The translations under genes and the position numbers were made by a program. Below are positions 48,667 through 54,445 of a DNA stretch of 54,445 nt, one piece after another (within the stretch, counting starts at the first letter, position 1; each line of letters begins with the position of its first letter). The notes beneath the pieces were generated by a model, which was given only the letters and a program-made list of their open reading frames with translations, did no database searches and was not told where the DNA came from. This stretch comes from an uncultured Clostridia bacterium (lineage in GTDB: Bacteria > Bacillota > Clostridia > Oscillospirales > Oscillospiraceae): the NCBI GenBank assembly GCA_947164825.1, contig CAMUYE010000005.1:1-54445 (forward strand), in the 5' to 3' direction.

Positions 48667-48865
48667 TCAGGTTTTTGCTTTTGCGGTACGGATGGACGCG
48701 CCGAGCATGTTGCGGATAGAGGTCAGCTCGGATAACAGACGGTCCGATGTGGCGCCGTTGATATCGCCCAACTCTGCCAAAAGCCGGATCCAGAACACAC
48801 ACTCGCTGCTTTCCTTCATGGATCGCAAACGCAAATGACTGTTCCAGCAATTCGTTTCTATCCAT
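48667..48865 (-). pseudogene. Internally deleted four-helix bundle (S23-type) protein gene
   Basis: The N-terminal piece MDRNELLEQSFAFAI begins at ATG 48865. The frame must then shift by one base to continue as KESSECVFWIRLLAEL ... LLSELTSIRNMLGASIRTAK, ending at a stop at 48667-48669. These ends match the start and end of the 23S-rRNA intervening-sequence/four-helix bundle family (usually about 120 residues). The middle helices are missing, so it is a remnant. It sits inside the dcw cluster, flanked by inverted GCAAAAT heptads. Confidence 0.7.
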
Positions 48866-48920
48866 CTGTCGCACCCTTACGTTCTGTCAAGACCCGGGTC
48901 TGAGGAATCCCGCATGCTGC

Positions 48921-48950
48921 GTTTTGCATTTTGCACTTTGCGTTTTGCGT
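48921..48950. repeat. TTTTGCA heptad array
   Basis: About four units, the reverse complement of the arrays at 48566-48634. Confidence 0.8.
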
Positions 48951-48984
48951 TCAACCGTTTCCCCTATCCCGGGCCCCAATCGTC

Positions 48985-49020
48985 GGAAAAAGGGGCGTGC
49001 ACCGGGTGCTCGCCCCTTCT
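48985..49020 (-). terminator. Terminator after ftsL
   Basis: Minus strand: AAGGGGCG-GCACC / GGTGC-CGCCCCTT stem followed by TTTTTCC. It would separate mraZ-rsmH-ftsL from the rest of the dcw cluster, at least in part. Confidence 0.85.
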
Positions 49021-49040
49021 GGTTACGGTTTACGTGGTAC

Positions 49041-49556
49041 TCAGCGAAAATATTCCACCACGCCGCGGAAGCTGCCGCTCACGGCGTCCCAGGCCTTCTC
49101 CACGTAGCTGCGGTCGTCCACCTGCAGGACCTCCGCGCGGTCGGCCCCGGCGATATTGAGGTACACCGTCTGCCGCAGGGAGGGCTGGGTCATGCCCAGC
49201 TCCCGGGCTCTGGCTTCGATGGCGGCCAGATCGATGCGGCTCTCGTAGGTGGAGCGCAGCTTGGCGGTTTCGCTCTGGGTGGCGACAAGCTGCTTGCTCA
49301 GCTCGCCGGCGCGGTCCGTGGCTTCATAGAGCTGAACGTAGCTGTGGATCACCATCAGCAGCAAAATCGCCGCCGCGAGGATTCCCACCACCGCCAGAGG
49401 CGCGATGGCAGGCCGGGCCTTGGGGGCCGGTTTGGCGTGGTGGACCGGTTTCTCCTCCGGGAGCTTCGCAGGCTGCGGCTTGGGTACCGCGTTGCTGCGA
49501 ATATCGTAAGCGGCGGAGCCGTTGAAGTTGTAAGTGCGTTTATAAGTATCGGGCAT
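49041..49556 (-). CDS. ftsL: FtsL-like septum formation protein
   Basis: 171 residues. A cytoplasmic Lys/Pro/Ala-rich region (about 1-50), one membrane helix (about 51-71), then a coiled coil (about 75-115, EATDRAGELSKQLVATQSE) ending in ARELGMTQPS, the usual FtsL/DivIC end of the coil. It should pair with a DivIC/FtsB protein and bind FtsQ at the septum. Sequence conservation in this family is weak, so the name rests on topology and position between rsmH and the PBP gene. Confidence 0.85.
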   Translation of the reverse strand: MPDTYKRTYNFNGSAAYDIRSNAVPKPQPAKLPEEKPVHHAKPAPKARPAIAPLAVVGILAAAILLLMVIHSYVQLYEATDRAGELSKQLVATQSETAKLRSTYESRIDLAAIEARARELGMTQPSLRQTVYLNIAGADRAEVLQVDDRSYVEKAWDAVSGSFRGVVEYFR

Positions 49557-49569
49557 GATCGTTACCTCA

Positions 49570-49608
49570 TTTCAGGGATCAGTGAGCAGTGACTGGTCAC
49601 TGGTGACT
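49570..49608. repeat. Heptad array, GGGATCA/GTGACTG type
   Basis: Units GGGATCA, GTGAGCA, GTGACTG, GTCACTG, GTGACTC at exact period 7 between rsmH and ftsL. Confidence 0.65.
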
Positions 49609-49611
49609 CTG

Positions 49612-50553
49612 TTACAGCTTTTCGGCCACACGCAATTTCGCACTGCGGGCGCGGGGGTTGGTTTCCAATTCTTCTTCGCTCGCGGTGATCGGCTTTTTGG
49701 CGATCAGCTTCACCGTCGGCTTTTTGCCGCAGACGCAGACCGGGAATTCCGGGGGACAGGTGCAGCCCTTGGCTGCCTCCGCCATGGCGTTTTTGACGAT
49801 GCGGTCCTCCAGGGAGTGGAAGGTGATGACGGCCAGCCGCCCGCCGGGCTTCAGCCGCCGGATGGCCTGGCCCATGACGCTGTCCACGGCCCCCAGCTCG
49901 TCGTTGACGGCGATGCGGATGGCCTGGAAGCTGCGCTTGGCGGGGTGCTGTTTCTCCCGCAGGGCCTTCTGGGGCATGGCCGAGCGAATAATCTCTGCCA
50001 GCTCCAGGGTGCTTTCGATGGGGGCCTGCTCCCGCCGCCGCTCGATGGCCGCGGCGATCAGCGGGGCGTAGCGCTCCTCGCCGTAGGCGAAGAGAATGCG
50101 GCGCAGCTCCTCCCGGGGCCAGCCGTTGACGATCTCCCAGGCGGTCAGGGGATCCGAGGGATCCATGCGCATGTCCAGGGGGGCGTCGGCCATGTAGCTG
50201 AAGCCGCGCCCGGCCTCGTCGAGCTGGGGAGAGGACACGCCCAGATCCAGCAGGACGCCGTCCACGGCGTCAATCCCAAGCCCGTCGAGAATCGCTTCCA
50301 GATCCCGGAAGTTCCCGTGGATCAGCTTCACGCGCTCCGCCCAGGGGGCCAGCCGTTCCGAGGCGGCGGCCAGGGCCTTGGGGTCCCGGTCCACGCCGAT
50401 CAGCGTACCGCCGCCCAGGCGCCTGGCGATCTCGGCCGAGTGGCCGGCGCCGCCCAGGGTGCCGTCCAGGTAGATCCCCTCGGGCCGGACGTTCAGGGCA
50501 TCCACGGCCTCATGCAGCAGAACCGATACGTGATGAAATTCCGTCACGTCCAC
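49612..50553 (-). CDS. rsmH: 16S rRNA (cytosine(1402)-N4)-methyltransferase RsmH
   Basis: 313 residues. SAM-binding GTLGGAGHSAEIARRL, FSYMADAPLDMRMD, KRSFQAIRIAVNDELG and FHSLEDRIVKN are the family signatures. It methylates C1402 in the ribosomal decoding centre. The start is GTG 50553, which overlaps the mraZ stop by about ten bases and has AAGGGG upstream, so the two are coupled. Second gene of the dcw cluster, as in most bacteria. Confidence 0.96.
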   Translation of the reverse strand: MDVTEFHHVSVLLHEAVDALNVRPEGIYLDGTLGGAGHSAEIARRLGGGTLIGVDRDPKALAAASERLAPWAERVKLIHGNFRDLEAILDGLGIDAVDGVLLDLGVSSPQLDEAGRGFSYMADAPLDMRMDPSDPLTAWEIVNGWPREELRRILFAYGEERYAPLIAAAIERRREQAPIESTLELAEIIRSAMPQKALREKQHPAKRSFQAIRIAVNDELGAVDSVMGQAIRRLKPGGRLAVITFHSLEDRIVKNAMAEAAKGCTCPPEFPVCVCGKKPTVKLIAKKPITASEEELETNPRARSAKLRVAEKL

Positions 50554-50954
50554 AACCCCTTCAAGGTCTCGCTCAGATTGCCTTCGTCGATCCAGTCGGT
50601 CTCATCGCCGGCATAGGTGGCGGCATCCCAGATTTCCGCGTAGTCGCCCTGGCCCAGGAAGGTCACGTCCCCGGTCAGGCGGGCGTAATTCCGCAGGGTG
50701 GGCGGCACCACGAAGCGGCCCTGCTTGTCGGGCTCGATCTTGGCGACGTTGGCCAGCAGGTGGCGCTTGTCTCTGGAGATGGGGGAGGCGTTGAAGCTCG
50801 CCATGACCCGCTCCATACGGGCCTCGGGGAAGACGAGCAGGCTGTGGTTGTCGCCGATCATCAGATAAAAGGAGTCGCCCAGCTCTTCCCGGAGCTTCGA
50901 GGGCACGAAGAGCCGTCCCTTGGCGTCTACGCTGTGGGTATACTGTCCGAACAA
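50544..50954 (-). CDS. mraZ: Transcriptional regulator MraZ
   Basis: 136 residues with two AbrB-like MraZ repeats, each with the hallmark DAKGRLFVPSKLRE / DKQGRFVVPPTLRNYA. The start is TTG 50954, five bases after GGAGGTGA; the in-frame ATG at 50972 lies upstream of that ribosome site. MraZ represses the dcw promoter by binding short tandem repeats as a ring-shaped oligomer. Three 10-bp-spaced repeats are present upstream. Confidence 0.95.
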   Translation of the reverse strand: MFGQYTHSVDAKGRLFVPSKLREELGDSFYLMIGDNHSLLVFPEARMERVMASFNASPISRDKRHLLANVAKIEPDKQGRFVVPPTLRNYARLTGDVTFLGQGDYAEIWDAATYAGDETDWIDEGNLSETLKGLWT

Positions 50955-50986
50955 GCCGGTCACCTCCTCCATTTCGTAGAATCTTA

Positions 50987-51011
50987 TGGGAATTTGTGGG
51001 ATTTTGTGCCA
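50987..51011 (+). promoter_or_regulatory. MraZ box: TGGGA repeats at 10-bp spacing
   Basis: TGGGA (50987), TGGGA (50997) and TGCCA (51007) occur with exactly 10-bp period in the mraZ leader. This fits the known MraZ target, TGGG-type repeats with 5-nt spacers. Confidence 0.75.
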
Positions 51012-51030
51012 TTTTCATCCACTTTGCTTT

Positions 51031-51059
51031 AGTATAAACAATTTGTAATGAAATTGCAA
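51031..51059 (-). promoter_or_regulatory. Promoter of the dcw cluster (mraZ)
   Basis: Minus strand: TTGCAA, 17-nt spacer, TATACT, just upstream of the MraZ box. Confidence 0.82.
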
Positions 51060-51112
51060 TCTTTTTTTGCGGATTTTTTGTGTTTTTTTGAGACTTTTTT
51101 TCGGAGTTTTCG

Positions 51113-51141
51113 TTGACTTTCCGAATCTGCCGGGGTATCAT
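51113..51141 (+). promoter_or_regulatory. Promoter of the HAD phosphatase gene
   Basis: TTGACT, 17-nt spacer, TATCAT. Confidence 0.75.
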
Positions 51142-51172
51142 ACTCCAAAAACAGCGAAGGACGATGGAAGCA

Positions 51173-52015
51173 ATGACCGACTTCTCCGAAATTCTGTTCG
51201 TGGCCGACTTTGACCGGACCATCACGGCCCCGGACAGCAGCATTCCCCGGGCGAATATCGAGGCCATCCGCTCCTTTATGGAGCGGGGCGGGCTGTTCAC
51301 CGTGGGCACCGGCCGCAGCGCGCCCATGTTCCGGCCCTATCACACCCGGATCCCCACCAACGCCCCGCTGATCCTCTACAACGGAGCCGCGGCCTACGAC
51401 TACGCCACCGAGACCCTCTCCGGGGCGGTCTGGATGCCCACGGGCCGGGAGCTGCTGGAATACCTGGTGGAGAACTTCCCGGATCTCAGCCTGGAGATCC
51501 AGGGGGTGGACGCCCACTACCTCATCGGGGAGAATCCCATGCGGGAGGCCTTCTACCGATCGCAGGGCGTGGCCTGTAAAACCGTGACCCTGGACGAGGC
51601 CCCCACCCGCTACCACAAGCTGGCCATCTTTGGGGAGTTTCGCAGCCTGGACGTGGGGCAGTTCTACGCCGGGACCCCGGAGGAGCTGGAACGCTTCGGC
51701 GCCTGCTGCGCACGCATCATGCGGGACTGGCCGGCGCTCATCGCGGACCGGGCCGCCCCCCGGATCATCGACCTCCAGGCCTGTCAGGGCGGAAAGGGCC
51801 GGGCCGCCCGGGATCTGGCAAACCGTCTGGGCCGGAGGGTCCTGGTCTGCGCGGGGGACGCCATGAACGACGCCTCCATGCTGCTGGAGGCGGATCTGGC
51901 CTTCGCCCCGGCCGACTGCGCCGAAGAGGTCCGGGCCCTGGGCGTCTGCCGATACGTCCGGCCCTGCGCCGAGGGGAGCATCGCCGGCGTGGTGGAAGCG
52001 CTGGAGCGTCTGTAA
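51173..52015 (+). CDS. HAD-superfamily phosphatase, Cof type (IIB)
   Basis: 280 residues. Motif I DFDRTIT carries the two catalytic Asp residues, motif II is the GTGRS region, and motif IV is VCAGDAMNDASMLLEADLAF. The type IIB cap (about 85-200) lies between motifs II and III. Such enzymes dephosphorylate sugar phosphates or cofactors such as FMN or PLP; the substrate cannot be read here. ATG 51173 is chosen over ATG 51164 because AAGGACG lies at better distance. Own promoter. Confidence 0.9.
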   Translation: MTDFSEILFVADFDRTITAPDSSIPRANIEAIRSFMERGGLFTVGTGRSAPMFRPYHTRIPTNAPLILYNGAAAYDYATETLSGAVWMPTGRELLEYLVENFPDLSLEIQGVDAHYLIGENPMREAFYRSQGVACKTVTLDEAPTRYHKLAIFGEFRSLDVGQFYAGTPEELERFGACCARIMRDWPALIADRAAPRIIDLQACQGGKGRAARDLANRLGRRVLVCAGDAMNDASMLLEADLAFAPADCAEEVRALGVCRYVRPCAEGSIAGVVEALERL

Positions 52016-52238
52016 AAGCGGATAATCGGGATTTGCCCCGGCGTTTACAAAATGTTTCAGCTTTGTTTCCAGGTCATTCATACCACGTTCATAATTACCC
52101 GCTATGATACGGGTGTAAGGCGAAGCGACAAGCCGCTGTACTTTTCATTTCTTCTCTTCTTTTCTCAAAGGCCCCCGGGGAAACCCGGGGGTTCTTTGAT
52201 TTCAAAATACATTTTGGTAAAATAAAAAAAGAATTTGC
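52016..52238. other. Intergenic region with a terminator, no gene seen
   Basis: Holds GGGATTTGCCCCGG, a pyrimidine tract and the terminator at 52166-52199. A TATGAT box near 52104 might serve a short RNA, but I see no clear -35. Confidence 0.45.
52166..52199 (+). terminator. Terminator downstream of the HAD gene
   Basis: CAAAGGCCCCCGGG paired with CCCGGGGGTTCTTTG, followed by a T-containing tract. Confidence 0.88.
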
Positions 52239-52267
52239 TTGACAAGCCATCGGCCAGATGGTATATT
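52239..52267 (+). promoter_or_regulatory. Strong promoter upstream of the rsgA remnant
   Basis: TTGACA, 17-nt spacer, TATATT. It now drives a broken gene and perhaps the hydrolase downstream. Confidence 0.85.
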
Positions 52268-52314
52268 CTGCGTGGAAAAATCCGCGGAAAGCGGGAAAAC
52301 AGGAGGATTCAACC

Positions 52315-52843
52315 ATGGTGAAATACAGGAGCGAGGTCTTTTTAACCTAACTGAATATGGGCGGAACGGAGCCCGGGGAATCTTCCCCGCCGCCGGGACG
52401 CCGCCTTTGAGGAACTTTCGGAATCATGGCAATCCGCGGGACGCAGCCAATTCGGGAGCTGCTTCGCCGCGGTATTTTTCTGCCCATTTTCAGTAGGGGC
52501 CGATGCCCGCATCGGCCCTGTCAACCGACAACAGACGAGGGCGGATGTGGGCATCCGCCCCTACGAAAATGGAGGAATTTGCCTTGAAATTAACGGAGCA
52601 GTTCCCCACCGTGGGCGACTACGTCATGCTCGACTACGTGGAAAACGGGGACAGCCGGATCCTGGCCACCCTGCCCCGCCGGACCTGCTTTACCCGCCGG
52701 GAGCCCGGCTGCGCCATTCCCGCTGGGAGCGGTACCGGAAGCTCCGGACGGAGGCCCAAAGCCACGAGGAAGCCCTCCGCCGCAAGCGGGAATGGAGCAA
52801 GAACGTGGCCCTGTCCCGGAAGGTACGGGGCGCGAAAAAATGA
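52315..52843 (+). pseudogene. rsgA-like ribosome assembly GTPase remnant, GTPase domain deleted
   Basis: After AGGAGG, ATG 52315 opens a frame that stops after 11 codons. Farther on, pieces of RsgA are readable: QFPTVGDYVMLDY and NGDSRILATLPRR (OB-fold N-terminal domain), then EPGCAI of the zinc domain, and after a one-base shift RWERYRKLRTEAQSHEEALR to the C terminus at 52841-52843. The whole GTPase core (walker, switch and knuckle region) is missing. A GTAGGGGCC palindrome (52493-52564) is inserted within it. An intact copy should exist elsewhere. Confidence 0.75.
52493..52564. repeat. GTAGGGGCCGATGCCC-type palindrome inside the rsgA remnant
   Basis: GTAGGGGCCGATGCCCGCAT on the left and GGATGTGGGCATCCGCCCCTAC on the right. 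The flanks CCATTTTCA and GAAAATGG are themselves complementary. Confidence 0.85.
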
Positions 52844-52863
52844 TTATTTGGAGGCTAACAGCT

Positions 52864-54006
52864 ATGAATATCAACATGAAACATGACGAAATACAAGGGG
52901 CCCTGGTTGCCCTGAACGGCGGTAAAACGGACCTCGGATATGAAGAAGAAAACGCCTGGTACAGCCGGAAGCCGGAATGGGCCCCTCTGGTTGAGGAGCT
53001 GAAAGCAGCCCTGCGGAACAATCAAATTCGGGGCAGTATTATGGTGGCAACGGACAGCGACGTCATTTTCGCCGCCGGCGCCCAGTCCAGAGAAGTGAAT
53101 GGCGGGACCGTGTCGCCGCTTACCACTTATGAGATCGGCTCGATCACCAAAATGCACACCGCGGTCTGTGTGTTCAAACTCATAGACGCGGGGATGCTCC
53201 GCCTCGACGACAAAGTCACGCAGTTTTTCCCGGCGTACACCAAAGCGGGTGCTATGACGGTCTTCGACCTCCTGCACATGCGGTCCGGGATCGTGGACTT
53301 TGCCAACGATGCCGAAGCGTTTTTTGGAAGCCCGGAGCTGGCGGAGGCGCTGGACGAGGGAAAAATCACCGATGAGATCCTTTTGGAGCATCTGTACCGG
53401 CTGGATCTCCGCTTCGCGCCGGGGACGGAAATGAAATACTGCAATACAAACTATGTGCTTCTGGCGATGATCCTGGAGAAAATCACCGGAAAATCCTATC
53501 GGGAGCTTGTTTCGGAGCTGGTTTTCGTTCCTGCGGGCATGCGCGCATCTTCCGCTGTCACCTTCGGCGACGTAACCAGTGTGCCGGAGGACAAGGCAGG
53601 GTATATGAAGGAGTTTATGATTGCACGCGGCGCCGGGGATATCCACAGCAACGTCCTGGATCTGCTGAAGTTTAATCGGGCTTTTTTCCGGGAGCGTATC
53701 GTCAGCCCCGCTGCCAAGGCGGGCATTCTGAACTTTGTGGAGGGCTACGGCTGCGGCTGGGAGCAGGTTGCCGGGTATGAGAATTGTGTCAGCCATAGCG
53801 GCGCGACCAACAGCTATTACTGCCTGAATGCCGTATTCCATGCCTCGTCGGATCGAATGTATCTCATAATGCTGACCTGTTGGCCGGGGAACGATGAGGA
53901 AGCCTCCGACGAGACCACCGATGAAACCGAAAAGACAGTCGAGGAAGATAGATACAGCTATTTTCAGCCTGCCGTCAACATTTGCAAAAAACATGTTAAG
54001 ACCTAA
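52864..54006 (+). CDS. Serine hydrolase of the beta-lactamase / class C family
   Basis: 380 residues. Catalytic motifs: Ser93 in SITK, Tyr192 in YCN, and HSG at 311-313. There is no signal peptide, so it should be cytoplasmic; esterase or D-aminopeptidase activity is as likely as beta-lactamase activity. ATG 52864 follows GGAGGCTAACAGCT. It directly follows the rsgA remnant and may be read from that promoter. The C terminus carries an acidic Glu/Asp/Thr stretch. GC is somewhat lower than in neighbouring genes. Confidence 0.9.
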   Translation: MNINMKHDEIQGALVALNGGKTDLGYEEENAWYSRKPEWAPLVEELKAALRNNQIRGSIMVATDSDVIFAAGAQSREVNGGTVSPLTTYEIGSITKMHTAVCVFKLIDAGMLRLDDKVTQFFPAYTKAGAMTVFDLLHMRSGIVDFANDAEAFFGSPELAEALDEGKITDEILLEHLYRLDLRFAPGTEMKYCNTNYVLLAMILEKITGKSYRELVSELVFVPAGMRASSAVTFGDVTSVPEDKAGYMKEFMIARGAGDIHSNVLDLLKFNRAFFRERIVSPAAKAGILNFVEGYGCGWEQVAGYENCVSHSGATNSYYCLNAVFHASSDRMYLIMLTCWPGNDEEASDETTDETEKTVEEDRYSYFQPAVNICKKHVKT

Positions 54007-54056
54007 GCCATGCGCTATAAACTATGAACCATAACCCCCGAAAGGAGGGGACGCAT

Positions 54057-54445
54057 ATGCGAAAGCTGTTATCTTATCTCAAGCCCTACAAGTGGAAGAT
54101 CGCCCTGGCGACCTTTCTGATGGCGATTTCGGCGGTCTGCAATCTGCTGCTGCCCACCCTGATGTCCAACGTGCTGGACAAGGGCGTCTACGGGGCGGCG
54201 GAGGCCGACACCTTCGGCTATATCCTCAAGACCGCGGCCTGGATGTTCGGGATCTCCCTGCTGAGCCTGGCCTCCGTGGCCGGGGGATACTGGGTGGTCT
54301 ACCACGTGATCTCCGGCTACACCTGGAGCCTCCGCTCCGCCCTCTTCCGCAAGGTCCACACCATGACCCTGGCCGAGGTGGGGCGCATCGGGGCCTCCAA
54401 CCTGGTGACCCGCTCCACCCACGACGTGGGCACCCTGAACTGGGT
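54057..54445 (+). CDS. ABC exporter, N-terminal part (runs off the window)
   Basis: 129 residues of an exporter membrane domain: MRKLLSYLKPYKWKIALAT, two membrane helices (about 16-38 and 55-80), then the conserved YTWSLRSALFRKVHTMTLAEV and NLVTRSTHDVGTLNW. ATG 54057 follows AAAGGAGGGG. The ATPase domain lies beyond the window. It is probably half of a heterodimeric exporter, as the type usually is. Confidence 0.85.
   Translation, partial: MRKLLSYLKPYKWKIALATFLMAISAVCNLLLPTLMSNVLDKGVYGAAEADTFGYILKTAAWMFGISLLSLASVAGGYWVVYHVISGYTWSLRSALFRKVHTMTLAEVGRIGASNLVTRSTHDVGTLNW

Noticed and set aside
52789-52864. A longer start for the serine hydrolase at 52792
   Set aside because: That reading begins inside the rsgA remnant without a ribosome site, while ATG 52864 has GGAGG at proper distance.

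Overview
The window looks like chromosome of a GC-rich, spore-forming Gram-positive bacterium of the class Clostridia, most like the Oscillospiraceae/Ruminococcaceae. Support comes from spore genes (spoVAD, spoVAE, spmA, spmB, spoIIR), Firmicutes-type regulation (FMN riboswitch, T-box, CIRCE, IreB), a MurE with the meso-diaminopimelate DNPR motif, and AGGAGG ribosome sites with GTG and TTG starts. No 16S gene is present, so the genus cannot be fixed.

Layout. 1-1260: repeats, a Y1 transposase remnant and an AT-rich membrane gene. 1290-5310 (minus): FMN-riboswitch-controlled ribU, spoVAE, spoVAD, an NlpC/P60 endopeptidase and a small conserved gene. 5570-9790 (minus): ireB, and pheT/pheS behind a T-box leader. 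9830-15940 (plus): SdpR/SdpI-like pair, spmA, spmB, an ABC transporter and argS. 16080-22730 (minus): a heterodimeric ABC exporter with an XRE regulator, a yhbD-bactofilin operon and fba. 22870-28640 (plus): response regulator, histidine kinase, ABC ATPase and FtsX-type permease. 28980-34980: PTS-IIC-like protein, metallo-beta-lactamase lipoprotein, GH3 lipoprotein, two tRNAs, rpsT, spoIIR and a CIRCE-controlled hsp20.

35540-50960 (minus) is the division and cell wall (dcw) cluster, in transcription order mraZ, rsmH, ftsL, class B PBP, murE, murF, mraY, ftsW, murG, murA, ftsQ, ftsZ. The usual murD, murC, murB and ftsA are absent from it. 51110-54445 (plus): HAD phosphatase, an internally deleted rsgA remnant, a serine hydrolase of the beta-lactamase family, and the start of another ABC exporter.

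The most unusual content is intergenic. Four kinds of repeat recur: (i) tandem heptanucleotide arrays of many unrelated sequences, often as inverted pairs; (ii) palindromes sharing GTAG(G/C)G...C(C/G)CTAC ends but with different interiors, several touching or supplying stop codons; (iii) strings of mini-hairpins, the most striking being ten hairpins between the PBP gene and murE; (iv) a 57-60 bp two-hairpin element present three times with compensatory stem changes. Two exact 118-bp inverted copies of one palindromic element follow the spoIIR and murA stop codons. I know of no described system that unites these repeats.
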